Shown here: positions 1 to 13,849 of the stretch, piece after piece | Layout of the letters: each line of letters starts with the position of its first letter | Numbering within the stretch: position 1 is the stretch's first letter | From: Steinernema hermaphroditum | Lineage: Eukaryota > Nematoda > Chromadorea > Rhabditida > Steinernematidae | DNA: 64,000 nucleotides | Direction of reading: 5' to 3' | Assembly (NCBI GenBank): GCA_030435675.1 | Contig: CM059625.1 | Span: 11,160,001 to 11,224,000, forward strand | The notes under the pieces: model-generated | What the model was told of the DNA's origin: nothing | Seen by the model: the letters and a program-made list of their open reading frames with translations, nothing else | Databases searched by the model: none | Translations under genes and position numbers: made by a program

Positions 1-3000
1 ACACTGCGCGCCAAAGAACAAATAGCTGGCCGGTCACTGGATTGATTTTCTTGGGAGTCGCCCGAAACGAATCAGATCAAACCGTCCTTCAACGTCGTTC
101 TGAGTCGTCCATTTGTTCGCAGTCCACGCTCATGCATTCTTATCGTTTGATATGAAGACAAAAGTGGTACTGCAATCAATTTTTGTACGTTCAAGCAGTG
201 ATAACCTAGCTGGAATTGTTCTAGTCCTTTCAGAGTTCGAAATAAATCCATGGATATTCGATATTTGTTTCAGAATACCGCTCTATGGAAAAACATAAGG
301 TTGTGCCATTGATATCATTTTCCAAAGACTAAATCTAATGGTCTCTGTGTTCTTGTTTGCGAAACTCTGTCAGGTTTCCATTGCGGTTCGCGGAAATAAA
401 GTCTGAAAAAGTACATGCCTTAGAAACAAGTTTTATTTTTATTATTTCAGACAAGGGAGATTTTGATCGTATGCTTGGAAAAACAATCCAAGTGAGTTCC
501 AAATCGCATCTGCTTCAGAACGAAAACCGGAGTTGACAGACGGTCAAGCACTGTAAACAGCTCTTAACCTGCACTTTCCCTTCTGTCCTGAAAACAGCTG
601 TCTGTCTCCTACATCATGATCAAATGCATAAATGCAACAAAAATGACGACTTATTCGAAGGAAAAGAATTCATGAGTGTGCGATAACCTTGCTTGTTCGC
701 CAACTGTAACACGGCAAATCTTCAACTATTTGTCCTCCATTCATAAAATGTTCATAAAGTGGTTAACACGGCTTCAAGAATAACAAGTTCTCATTTCATT
801 TCATCTGATTATCAACGTACTCAGAGATGTTAATATGATATTAAGGACACCATTTGATAATGAGCAAACTAAGATACTCACATAAGATTTTATCATTCCT
901 TGTAGGGCGGCTTTGCATTGTTAAGCGAAGTGCATGGTGTGTCATACTGACCAGCCATTAGTGTGTTAGCTCATATAATTCCTGTCGAACTATTCATGTG
1001 AAATGATCAACAACAAAGTTGAATGGAGTCTTACAATGTCTTACAAGTCATTAATATGTTGGATACCCATCTTCTATGATGCATGCCTTGTCTAATCATC
1101 GATGACAGCGACAAGTTGCTGTCAGCTGGGTAGTCTGTCTATCTTTGAAAGTAGAACCTCGATCGTTCATTATTCGCCTTTCTGCATAATGAGGATGTGT
1201 TCTTTGAGCAACGACTACAATTTCAAGCAGTGAAAGCTGTGCATCAGCGGAGTGTGAGAGTGCGCAGCAGGAAGGTGCATGAATGAGGGCGAAAGTTAGC
1301 AGGGGTACTCGCATCGGCCTCTGTGGTAGTGATGGTCTGTGTGTATGCACATATGCACATCGACAGTGAGGTGAAAACCAGTACAGAAAAAGTGAGGACG
1401 ACGACGAAATGCATAAATAACAACCGGCAGTTCAATGTCGCCGTGCACGGCACTTGTTGCGTTTTTGCGCTGGGCATGTTTGTCGTGCGTTCCCTGGGGG
1501 TTCTCACAGTTTACGTCTAAACAGTCTCATAAGGTACGATTATCCGTACACCCTAACTTGTTATTGGGGTGCGTCTGATTGCCTTGTACTTCCTCAGCCC
1601 TGTTTGTCTTCCCACAGTACTTTGTCGGTATCGATAAAGGGTATCTACCTGTTTTCCGTCGTCAGACATTGTTCCCTCCCGCAAAACATGTTTTTGACAC
1701 TGTTTTCGCACATAAACAGTACAAGTTACCAGAGTTGTTTTTTAAATTAGGCACATGAAAACAATCGCTCAACAGCGAACGGCGAACTCGCAAATCCGCA
1801 TAAGCTTTTCTTCATTATGTGCTCGGTGAGTAGGTCATCAAAGGATAAATCGCTTAAGATTGAGTCTTACATTGGCTTTTTCAAGATACTGCCATGGACT
1901 GCATATTCACTTTTGCCTTCCAGTGACATCGAGCTCAACACGGCATCCGTGCGGCTGTTGCCATAGTAATCCAGCACACACAAACAAATTGCTGCGTTGC
2001 CGGTGCCCTTACGAAGCCCTCGAGCGGTTATGGCTCACTTCAGATATTGCGCTTCCTTCGACGAACGTCATTTCTTAAAGCGAGAGCTCTTTGACCTGTT
2101 TGTGTTTGTCCACCGAGAATATCACATATCCATCAACCTGTCATCTTTTATCAGCTGACCCTTTAGCTTTGGACTGTTGAAAAACATCACAATTTCCGAT
2201 CCGATTTGTTCTTTGCCGCAGAAATATTTATTTCTGCAGAATTATTGCTTGGAGACACATATCTCAAGATAAAGCGGGGTTCCATTTCAGTGCTCAGTGT
2301 AGCCTCGATGTCCACGAGCAGAATTTTTTGCATTCGGTGTTTGGGACAGAATCAATATGTCCCCATCTTCTGTCGCGCAACATCGTCCAAGGAGCCCCCG
2401 TCTTCTCTGCATGAAATGAGCAAACTTCTTGCTGCCTGTAGTTTGCTCCCAATGGAAGTGTCAATCCCAGTCGGGCAGCGCCTCTTCACGTTTTCGCGTC
2501 GTTGAAACTCGCGTTTTCCAGCCCATAGAGTGGACTGAGAGTGGCGAAAACAACGACAATCTCTCGCGAACGATGGTGTTATGCGCAAACGCAGGTTTAT
2601 ACGCCTCTAAAATCGTTATAATAAATTAGCAACGATCACCCCTTCGGTGACATCGCCGAAGGTTCAGAGAATCATAGGCTGTGTATGAACCCTTCCATAT
2701 GGTTCAACTCAATACTGAGAATGCGTAAACAACGGAGCGGCAGCATAGCGTGACATGAAATGAACATCTCTCGGAATTACCGTAATTAGACGCAAACGAA
2801 AATACCCCATATCGCAGTGTTTTTTCCAATTTTGCCAACCTGTTTACCGACCGTTCAGTGGAGAAAGGCGCTATGAAGCCCAAACGACTTTTTCGGCTGC
2901 CCTTTCGGGACGTTGACGAAGCGGTGTTCATGAACAGTGATCGCAACAAAATTCGACTTCCTGTGCGTTCCTCTCCTCCCCTCCAACCACCCTTTTCCAA

Positions 3001-3842
3001 TCACCGTCTCCTCCCACTGCGTTTCCGTCTCAAAACAAGCAACAGTCGCACGCTCTCATTCAGCAACTGTGCATTTGCATAGAGAATCCTGTCGCCAGCT
3101 TAGTTGGAATCAAGTGAGCCACCGAGTCCCTTGCCTTGCCACTGTTGATAACTTACCCTCGACGGAACGCCCACCCTTTACGCTTCTCTGCACGACTGAT
3201 TGACTTCACCGGACAGTTTAAAAGCTGCCGCTTGCACCAGAAACTGGTAATGTTTCAGCTTTGTTTATGAGACTTGTCTCGAGTCCGTCCCCAAAAGTTG
3301 CCCTCGAAGAGAGGAGGCACTCGATCCCAATTCCTCCCCGAAAACCCTGCGGTAAAACCGTAAACAAGCCGGCTTCCCCATGGAGCGACACTCAGTTCCT
3401 CGCGCGTTTATGTCCCAACAAATAATCGATTTTTTGTTTGTGCCGAAATAGAAAACGAGAGAGGGCAATGGCAGGCCAGTGTCGCCCCTAGGCATATAAT
3501 TGCGCAGTGCGTCGTTTGATTCGCCTCGACCCCTTCTCCCAAACTTCCCCTGTGCCGCAGCCCTTCTTGGACTGTTCCGTGCCATTTTGGTCAAACTGCT
3601 CAGCTGATCCCCGGCTTTTGCCTCGTTGCATAAGTTGCGGGATTGACTTTCATTGACCGTTCAGATCATTCCACTTTTCGAAGAGCATCTACTTAAGGAT
3701 TACACCCTTAAAAGTCCTTTCTGCGGACCGAGGTTCCTCCTAACCCTTTTCTTCCTATTCAGCTTCCATCTGATGCAAGGTCCCGCAACTAATCAGCAGC
3801 AGATTGGAGGACGAATAGTTGCTTGTGGAACCCACTCGATTG
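1..3842. other. Left flank, no supported gene
   Basis: I see no conserved protein in any frame here. Open frames are short and overlap on both strands, and none joins into a splice-consistent model. A small exon-like block (acceptor ending at 451, about 32-43 nt, donor gtgagt at about 491) stands alone. A pyrimidine-rich stretch near 2960-3030 resembles the pyrimidine-rich DNA upstream of other genes in this window. The interval may hold the promoter and 5' UTR of the rootletin gene and the untranslated end of a gene outside the window. Confidence 0.4.
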
Positions 3843-6800
3843 ATGCTATTCACCTCTGGTGGTAGTTCGAGCCCAAACAATCACTTTGCAACCGCCCATC
3901 ACATCGACGGTCATAATCAAGGGGATCGCTCTGGACGAAGCACGCCCTCGAGCACTGGAAGCACTGGGAACACCCTAACTATCACTACCGAGCCCATCGT
4001 ACCCGGACAGTGGACCAACGTAAACTCAAAAGTCCGCATCAAGCAGCTTACAGTCTCGGAGACAAAGGCTATTTTTGCTCTTCAAAAGAGCCAACACGAA
4101 GAGCGCAGAGTCTGTGTTTCCGCCACATTTAAGGCTCCGGGTGAGCATTGTTTCCTCTTTACCTCTTCAATCTATCCTAGGGAGTGATAGCGTGAGACTT
4201 TCGCGCACTATCCTTCTTTACGCGGTGCCTCTGTTGCCATACAGTTTAAATCCTCCCACTTTATGTGCCTTTTCAGAGAAAAAAGAGGAAAAGTTAAAAA
4301 AGCCAATGGAGGAAGCGGCGGAATCCGGTACCACTACCGGAACCAAGCGTGTAACCACCACTACAGAGACAATTCATCACCGGATTCCAGATAGCCCCGG
4401 TTCTCGTTCAAACTACGGGGAATTTTACTGGTAATTAGCTTTTCTTACTTACAAGCACGTGCTCAGCTATCTCTATCTTTCCTTTCCGCAAAATTGCACT
4501 AACATTCTTTTCACTACATAGATCAAATCGATGAGTATTGGTTGAACGTGGGGCTCTCATTTTGGTCCCACCTCTACGTGTTTTCGCACATGTTTACGCG
4601 CTACGGCAGCGCGCTGAGAGAGTGCATAACTGAGGGAAGCATACCCGCTTCCCCTTAGTGCCGTTCGGCTGAAAACAACAATCCCATTCCCGAATCGGTA
4701 AACAGATAGCCACTGCGTGTGGTAAAGAGAGAGGGAGAGAAGTGGAGCCCCCGGCGGTCTCAAAAAGCACCATGACAGCGCGACTTTTGCTTTTGCCAGG
4801 GAAAATATGTTCCCGCTGTGCAACAGATGTTTTCTCGTTCTCAAAACTCTTAAATCGGCTAAACAAACCGCTGATGCGCGAGAGCTCTGTTAAGGGGCGC
4901 GGCGCCGGCTGTTTTATTGAGCGCGTTCCTCTCCTTTCATTGCAAAGGAAACGGGAAACGAGAAGAGATTCCTGATGATAACAAAAAAAAACAAAACGAT
5001 TCGATTCGGATAGCTTGCCCAAAAGTAATTAAAAATAGACTTTGTGTTTTGCACGCAGCACTTGGATGCCTTTTGTTTCATATCATCAAAAACACCGCAG
5101 AAGCCTGTGTACTAACATGCACAAACATGTCCTTTTGATTTCCGGGATCATCACAGGGACACGAATGGAGAAAACAATTACCACCCGTCTGACTCGTTCG
5201 ACAGCGACCTGATGCTCGAGCTGGACGCGCTTGAGGGACGCGGGCTCTCCACCGCCCGCCTTGACCGTACTCACGATGATCTGAACAAGTACAAGCAGCG
5301 CATAGATGCCAACGTGGAACAGCAAAGGGAATACTCCGAGATGATGCACGCACTTCAACAGAAGGTTCACGAGTACCGCAAGCACATCGCAGAGCTGGAG
5401 GGCAAGATGGTCGGCCAGCGCGCTCGCTATGGCCAGGATCCCTCGACGTTCAGTATTCTTGACTCGAACATAATCACGGACATGCGCTATGGGCCTCCTG
5501 TCGGTGGCGACACCAACATCACCAACATTGAAATGTGGACACCAAGCAAAAAGTACCTGGACATCACTGGTGACAGCAACGCCAACTTCGAAATGATAGC
5601 TCGCCTGGATGAAGAGCGCCGCAGGTACCATATATGTTGCAGAGTGCGCGAAAGTAAGGCGCGTGATAATTAAGAAACGACGACTACCGCAATCAACTCG
5701 AGAATGAGCGCCATCAAAATGACCAGCTACAGCAACAGATCGAGAATCTTCGCCGTGAATATGAACGCGATGTTCGTGAGAAAGAGAGACACTATCAGAA
5801 TCGGGAGAAGGTGGGGAATCGCGAAAAGTGTAACGAAAATGTTATTTGCAGAACTTGGCCCTTTATTTGAGCGAGGAACAGAAAAAGATGCTCGACCTGT
5901 GGACCGAGGTTCAAAGAATGCGACGCAATTTCGCAGACTTGAAAGAACAAACGGAGCGCGATTTGGAGAACCAAAAAAACGACTTTACCAAAGCGTACCG
6001 TAGTTTGACTGGGCTCACGCGCAGCTACTCACAAGGAAACGTCGGAGACGTGAGCACATAGCATTAAATGCTGAATCACGTTGAAATATTTAGCTAATTA
6101 ACCAGCCGCTGTTGGGTGGTGATGGAGGCGGTGGTGGAACTACGGTGAACATCAATCACGATACGGTACTGTATGAAACTGTAAGACGACTCAAGGAGAG
6201 AGGTGGACGAGTAGGAGCCGACCTGACTGCTGACCTACAGTTGCTCAGTCAGCTTCGTTCTCAAGGAGGAGGTGCTGGAGACGCAGAACTCCATACTGAA
6301 CTTATGAAAAAGTAGGCACACTCAACAAAGTGAGCATATAAGGATGGGAATTGTAGATACGAAGAGTCTATTGAGAGAAATATCGAATTGGAGTCAAAAG
6401 GAGACGAAGCTCAACGCAAGATTGCCGAGCTCGAGGCTGAGTTACGTCGTGCACGCGATCGTCTGAACGACAGTCAGGTGTGACGTTGTTTTGCATGGTT
6501 GACCATAGCCGGTGTTCGCTTTTAAGAACGCACTTCGCAAGTTACACGACTTGGCTCAGGACTCCGATAAGAGCATGTCAGAATCTCATAAACGAACCCG
6601 TTCGCTTTCACCAGGACCGACTCCTCTCCCACCCTCAGAGGCTCTCCGCAGCGTGCGTAGCGCTCTGCGCACCAAGGACAACGACATCCAGCAGCTTGAA
6701 CGCAAGCTGAAGATTGCCGAGAAGCAGATTAACGAGTTCATGTCGAAGTTCGAAAATGCTGACGAACAACGGCGCAAGCTCGATAAGCGCTTAGCCGACG

Positions 6801-9800
6801 AGAAGCGCGAGACGGCCGATCTGTAAGGGACATGGAATACACAAATACAGTAAATGTTTACCAGGCAAAAAACGAACGCCGAGATCGAGCGCCAGCTTCG
6901 CAAGATCGAAGACAAGATGCGAGGTGTCGAGGCTGAAAGAAATGCAGCTGAGAAGGCGCGCAAGATCCTAGAAGAGGAGCTACACAGACTTCAATCGTAA
7001 GAGCGTTTTCAATGGGACGTTTAATCGTAGAAGTTCGCAGGCAATACCATAAGACGACTTCGGACGATGTTCGCAAAGCTCGCGAGGAAGCGGAGGAGCA
7101 CACGTCGAACATCGAAGAAGACTACAAAAACAGGTAAACAGTTAACTATTAGTCTAAGCTGATGTGTTGTGCAGGATTGCGGAGCTAAACCGTCGTATTG
7201 ATGCCCTCCAACGTGAGAACACGCGTCTCAAAGGGGAGTTCGGACCACTTAAAGACAAGTACCGTGACATGGAAATCGAGTACTCATCACTGATTCGGAG
7301 AATTGACGAGAGAGGTGCGCTTTACCGTTTAGTGTATGTGTCACGAAATTCACTCTACAGATGCTCAAATCAAGCACCTCGAGGATGCTCGACGAGGTGT
7401 CCTCAACGAACTCGACAAGCAGAAGGAACTCAATGATGCGATGAGAACGGAACTCGATCGCGTACACGGAGACTATGAAACGGTCACCAAAACAACAACA
7501 ACCACCGAGCAAACGTTGAAGGAGTTGAAGACCCAGCGCGATGATTATCTGTAAGGGCGGAAGAAGAACCACGTTACAAGTCCTGTTTAGAAAACAGCGC
7601 GATGACTTGACTCGCCAGATATTCGACCTTAAGCACAAGTTGGATTCAGAGATGAAAGGTCACGACGATGCAGACAAAGCGACAAAACGTTAGAATCGTT
7701 CAGTCAGTGATTTGTGGACAGTATCATTTTAGGCGCCAACGACGAAATTGATAGGCAGAAGGAAATGATTACCGACTTCGAACGCCAAATTCTGCTTCTT
7801 CGTCGTCAAAACGATGAGCTCGATACGCAGATTAAGAGTGGCCAAGCTAAATCGAACACCGTTGAGAATGAATTGGTTACGCACACGAAGGAAATCGAAC
7901 GTCTCAACGAGCTAAACCAAAAGTTACAAAAAGAAAAACAAGACATTCTTAAGTACGAGAAGTCTTCTTAAACAGAACATAATTGTGAGAATTGCAGCCA
8001 GAAGCACAAAGTGGACAGCGATGTCGCAGCTCTCAAAGAGCAAATTCGTAAGTTAGAAAACGAGCTCGAGAAGCTACGAAATGAGAACAAGAACCTCGAG
8101 GCTAAGGAGGAGAAAGCCCGCGATGCAATGAACCAACAGATCAATCGTGCACACAACTTGCAAAAAGAATTGGAAGAGGCCAAGGACGAAATCGCCAATC
8201 TCCAAAGTAGGACTCACATTATGTATAAAAATTACAAACTCCATAACTGCTTAAGAGCGCCTGAAAGATCTCGACCTGGACTTCAAAGAATACCGCGATC
8301 GCGTCAAAGCTGGTAACGGCAAAGGCCGTGCTCGTACTGTGGACATCGGGGAAGGTGGCTACGGTGGGGGAACATCCGATATCGGAATCGGTGCTGGTGG
8401 AATCGGTACCGGGGAAGACCGCGGTGCGGGAACGGACGCGGACTTCGACACTGAGGGTGGCCGCGATCGCTACTTCCACGACACTCATATCACGGAAGTT
8501 CGCATTAAAGAAATCAATGACAAGTGGAGAAACCAAGTGGAGAAACTTGAGAACGAGAAGGTAGCACCTGAACACGTATCCAAAGTAAAAATGTTTTCAG
8601 GATGACCTGGAGCGTCGTATTCGAGAGCTCGAAGACGAGATCGCCCAAATTGGACGAGGAAGTGAACGTACTGAGAACGACACTGCGGAACTCAAACGTC
8701 GCCACCAGGCCGAAATTGATCGCTTGAAACAGGAAATGGATCAACTTCACGACAAGCACCAGAGCGATCTTGACGAAGAAAAAGAGAGCTATCACAAGGT
8801 GACATAAATTAATGGTGTGACAGAGCTAATTGCTTGCGACAGAACCTAGACACACTGAAAGTGGTCGAAGACGAACTGAGGGACAAATTAGCGAATGCTG
8901 AAAAACGTTTGGCTGACGCGCTGAACAGCGAGTCGGAGTATCAGCGCGAGCGTCGCGATTACGACGATAAGTTAAATACGCTGTACACTCAAAACCAAAA
9001 ACTCCGCGACGATTTGGAGGACTTCCGCAATGAGGCCGATAAAGTAGGCGACAAGCTCTAAACCCTTAATAAATGTATTGTTCAGGAGATTCAAAAGTGG
9101 AAGACGGACGCGTACTCAGTCCGCTCGGAGTTGAAATCGGCTGAAACATCAAATGCAACTCTTAAAGCACAGTTGCAGGCTGCTAATGAGCGCAGCGACA
9201 CGCTGAACAAGACTGTCACTGATCTTACGAACAAGATACGTGATTGTAAGATCGCAAATATTAATTGCCGATGTAGCACTGTGCACATTTCAGTGAACTC
9301 ACAGATTCGACGCTTGGAGGAAGAACTTGCCGATGCGAAGACGTTGAGCGGAACCCGAGGAACGGACCTCGAGAGTGCGCAGAACCGACTTCGTCAGCTC
9401 GAAGAGCAGTACGCCCAGCTTCAGCTCGACAGCTCCAAGTGGCGTAACGATCTGGATACTGCGCTTCGCGAAAATGACCAACTGAAGAGTGCGAACACCA
9501 CTCTTGACTCCGATTTGAATCGCCTACAGAAGCGTCTGACACAGTCGGAACAAAATCTGCGCGAACAGAAGAACACTTTGGAGATGCTCCGAAGCGAAGT
9601 ACGTGAAAAGGACCGTTGAATTATTATCTATTTGTAACGTTTATAGCGAGACCGTTTGCAAAGTGCATTCCGTGAGAAGGTTAAGCAAGCCGATCACTTG
9701 AACCAACTGTCACAGCAATTCGACAACAAAATCTCCAAAATGCGTTCCGACTTGAAGGAAACGTCAGAAAAAGTAGGCTGTAACTGATCAGGAAGCACTG

Positions 9801-12800
9801 AAAGGAGACTTTTTTTAGCTTATCAATTCTGATACGGAACGCACCAATCTCAAAAACGAATTGAGCAAGCTTCAGCAGGAACTGGACTTCGGAAAAGAAC
9901 AGATGATTCGTAAAAGCGACGAATTCCAGTCGACTTTGGAAGACATCTCTAATGCACACCGCTCATCGGAGGACGGCCGACTCAACGTTCTTCAAGAGCT
10001 TGAGACCCGCAAATATGAATTGGCTGATGCCCAAGCTCGTCTCGAGAATGCCGAGCAACGCCTTGTCAGCCTCCAGCAAGAGTATATCATTGCCGATAGC
10101 GATCGCGAGTCACTGGCAGATGCTCTTCGACGATTCCAAGCCACGGCGAACAGAATCGTCTCGGTCAACCGCTTCAAGACCCTCATAGAAGGCGGTGATG
10201 GAGACGGAACCGGAATCAAGGATCCTTCCGACATTACCGCTGGATACCCAGATCCTCGTTCGTTCGATAGCGGAATTCACCAAGACAGTACAGACAGTCC
10301 CTTCAAGTCTGTTCCGTTCCCTTCAGTCCCGGATTACGGTATCGGAGGAGACGCGGGTGGCCGCAAGGCGACGTCTTCGATATCAGTCGACATGTCACAA
10401 CTCGACGGTACTCTTCAAGCCCTCATGACCCGCATCGAGCGTCTAGAGCGAGAACGCGTATATTGCGCAAAGTGGAACACTATAAAACGGACTGTTTCAG
10501 AGCGAATATCGTGAGGCGCTTAATCGTCTGAAGAAGAAGACGAGCGACACTCATACGACGATAACGAAACGAGAGACTCGCTATAAGACGATTGAGGAGA
10601 ACTTGACAGACATTGAGGATGGTAGACCTTCTCACAAACAGAACCGTTCATTCATAAAACCTTATTCAGAGAAACGCGCTCTGGAAGCTCGCCTGCTCTC
10701 AGCTAAGCAACTCCTTCGCTCGCAGGAGGATCAGCTCCAGCAGCGCAGCGACGAGCGCCGTCAAATGAAGTCGAAACTTATCGCGGCTGAGCTACAAGCT
10801 CGTGGAAAGGAAGCACAAGTGCGTCACTTGAACGAGCAGCTGAAGAATCTTCGAACTGACTTGGATAACGCCCACGCCGACGTTCGTCAGCTCAGAGACC
10901 ACGAGGAGACGTGGGATGCGTCTCGCTATCAACTAGAATCGAAAGTGCGCGACAAGGAGAGTGAAATGCAGATGCTGAAGGTGCAAATCGCCTCTTTCGA
11001 GACAGAGAGAAACGTAAGAACAACTGTACAATGCGGAAAACTAAAAATGGAAACATTACAGAATTTGGCAGAGCGTGTAAAAGAGCTGGAAGGCCAGGTC
11101 CGTCTGAGTGACACCAAATGCGGAGACATGAAAGAGGATATGGAAAAAATGAAACGCGATATCATGAAGGCGGAATCGATCGAAATTGAACTCCGTAAGA
11201 CTATGGATGAACAGTCGCGCGCCAATGCTGACTATGCTCATCTTAAAGAACAGGTGAGATACTACAAGAAAAGGACTGTAAAGGAACTCAAGCAAACTAA
11301 GCACAAATGACATATGGAACAGACCTCATAGAAATCTGATGTGCTTTCAGCTCTCACTGTCTCAAAACGAACTGATGAACTCGAACAACCGTAAACAACA
11401 ATTGGAAACGGAGCTTACGAGTGTTCGCACTGAGATGCGAGAATACAAAACTCGTGTTGTGGACATGAACAACCGTGTGTCCGACCTTCAACGCCAACTA
11501 CAAGATGCTAACAGTGAGAAACACCGTCTTGACGACAGAATCATCAACCTTGAGAAGGTAGCGACAAAAGGTCTACTGTCCAAATACAAAATTCCCCCTT
11601 AGACAATTCAAACACAGCGGACTCAGGAGAACGAACTACGTCAACAGCTTGAGTCAACGAAGAACGACCGAAAAGAGAAGACGAAGGAGCTTGACGAGGT
11701 CAAGCTACGCTTGGCGCAACTTGAAGCTGATCGTCGCAATTACATCAACCTTCAAGATCAATGGAAGCGAGAGAAGGTTACTCTGATCAAGAAGATCGAA
11801 ATGGTAGGCGTCCGTTACAGTTTCCCACTCATGCGGAGCTACAAAGCCAATACCTCTTGAAGGGAAAGGCGGCAGACCCACAAAATATAGTTACACTCGG
11901 TAATTTCCCTTTTTTCAGCTTGAAACCGAGAAGCGGCGTACAGATGCAGCGATTAGGGAAACTGCTTTGCAGCGTGAAGCCATCGAGAAGTCGTTGAACG
12001 CGATGGAGAGAGAAAACAGAGAACTCTATAAGAACTGCGCTCAGCTGCAACAACAAATCGCGCAGCTCGAAATGGAGAATGGCAACAGAATTGTCGAGTT
12101 GACCAACAAACAACGCGAAGAGCAGGAACGGCAGCTCCATCGAATGCGTAATGAGAAGGCTCAAGTGGAAAAGATTATCGAAAGCCGCGACCGCACTCAC
12201 CTAAACCGCATCAAGCAGCTAGAAGAACAGCTACGCATGATGCGCGATCAACTGGATGGAGAACGTCGTCGTCGACGTGAATACGTCGACCGATCACTGG
12301 CTGGAGACATGAGCCGCCTTGGTCCAAAGTTCCTAGGCCTGAGGAGTGGATACATGTCAGCTGGAGTCCTTCCTTCCGACATCGATACGCTCGGCGGCAC
12401 GTAAGTGATCATGCTTCTATCGCAATGACTAACCAAAGAGCAGTGATCGAATTATGTCACCCACACCACTTTTTTGTTATACCAATTGCTCCGGAAAGTC
12501 GGAGACACTGGTTCCTCTCCCTTTCGGGTCGCGATTAACACCGCCATCGGATGGGTCTTGATTAATTACATATTGCAAACACCGATTGAAAACATATTCC
12601 ATGTATTGCACAGAAACAATAAGTGCATTTAGGCGTTACGTCCGTACGACGTTTGCTTCGAATCCGCTGACCCCTCCACTGGGCTCTTCGACACCGACTC
12701 ATTCCGCTCGCTACATGGAGAGCTCGATTCACAAGGACACCTCTATTGATCCCAAAGATACAACCTATGGACATCACGAAACGACATCAACAGGAACGTC

Positions 12801-12846
12801 CAGATATGACTCATTGGCTCCTGCGAAGGACTACGAGCTGCATTAG
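3843..12846 (+). CDS. che-10: Rootletin (ciliary rootlet coiled-coil protein)
   Basis: Structural protein of the ciliary rootlet, which anchors the basal body and supports sensory cilia; the C. elegans member is CHE-10. Exons: 3843-4140, 4277-4430, 5157-5624, 5675-5810, 5852-6049, 6106-6311, 6357-6477, 6527-6822, 6865-6996, 7041-7133, 7175-7314, 7361-7550, 7591-7688, 7733-7952, 7998-8206, 8256-8560, 8601-8798, 8843-9043, 9086-9245, 9294-9598, 9647-9772, 9819-10457, 10501-10621, 10670-11013, 11062-11253, 11351-11557, 11603-11803, 11919-12400, 12633-12846; all phases agree (2217 codons). A low-complexity N-terminal ~150 residues precedes nearly continuous coiled coil rich in E, K, Q, R and L. 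Breaks are a Gly-rich linker (exon at 6106), a Gly/Asp-rich linker (8256-8560) and a Gly/Pro/Ser linker (about 10180-10370). Length and coiled coil fit the family. The first ATG is uncertain: it is the first in-frame Met, and an upstream 5' exon is possible. The 726-nt second intron is the largest. Confidence 0.9.
4431..5156 (+). other. che-10: Large rootletin intron
   Basis: This is a 726-nt GT-AG intron in a gene whose other introns are mostly 40-60 nt. Apart from antisense open frames lacking any recognisable family I see nothing coding. Its size makes it a candidate site for an internal promoter or enhancer, since the exon that follows begins the long coiled coil. Confidence 0.6.
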
Positions 12847-13849
12847 AGAGAAAGGGAGAGCATAACTGCCATTCTCGGAGCATCTCTACAAAAAACTGCG
12901 TGTAAAACTGCTTCTCACAACAAGTACACTGTAGTGCGGCTTTGTATATTTTGTGTTAATCTTTCCTATAATTTCCATTCACCTATCTAATCTCACAAAC
13001 GAAAACTCCATTGTCTTGCAGTCTACGATCCAAGGAATCCATCAGTCCTAATTGAATATCCTATTCCTTTCTTCATTAATCGTGTACCTTATTTGTACTC
13101 GCTTTAATGTAGTGCGTAGACGGCTCTTTTATAAACGCGCTATCAGTTTCGTGACCGTAGATCGCCACAGGCAACAACTGGTCGTTTTCCACACTTGATC
13201 CAATCAACACATTAAGTTTTTGACCCTATCGGACGTAAACGAAACAGAATAATCGGATCCGTTCATGGCGTACTCTAAAGCGGCGAGAGTCGAAGGGTGC
13301 GTTTCATGTCTACCGTACTTGTCGTGTCGTTTCTGGTATCCCTCCGAAAGAAAGGGCTGGATATTGCGTCACCGAGAAAAGGGAGAACGGTCATATATAT
13401 GCATTGTTTTGCGATCAAGTCGAAAAACGCAAAAAATGGGCACAATACCTTACTCTGCCCGGTGTCCGTTTTATTGGCACCTATTGGCACATGCTCATGC
13501 CGTCGGTGTCGCCTTAATATCATTGATATTCCGCACTGTTAGATCTATGCGGTAAAATGATTAGAAATCCTGTTTGAGGATACTAAGACATACTTTGAAG
13601 GTTACCAAAAGGAAATTGCATTCAGACATTCGGAGTTCCGTAGACGTTGCGGAGGCTAATCAAGCTATTTAAGGTGTAATTGTACATAGTTAGAGAGCAG
13701 CGCTAAATGGGACGGGCAGTTTGTTTGGGCAGTGAATGATTAATGATAACTGGACCGCAGAAGTGGGCGTTCTCGTGTAATCACCCTATTTAAGAATTTC
13801 CGCGTTTTCTTCACCGGCGATCTCGACATCAGACCGAAGTTAACTTACA
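12847..13849. other. Intergenic, rootletin to VWA gene
   Basis: This holds the 3' UTR of rootletin and the promoter of the VWA gene. I see no canonical AATAAA close to the rootletin stop and no convincing coding segment; the two frames near 13265-13555 lack recognisable motifs. Confidence 0.5.

Noticed and set aside
4594..5022. 142-codon antisense frame
   Set aside because: Lies wholly inside a rootletin intron on the opposite strand and has no recognisable domain or splice partner.
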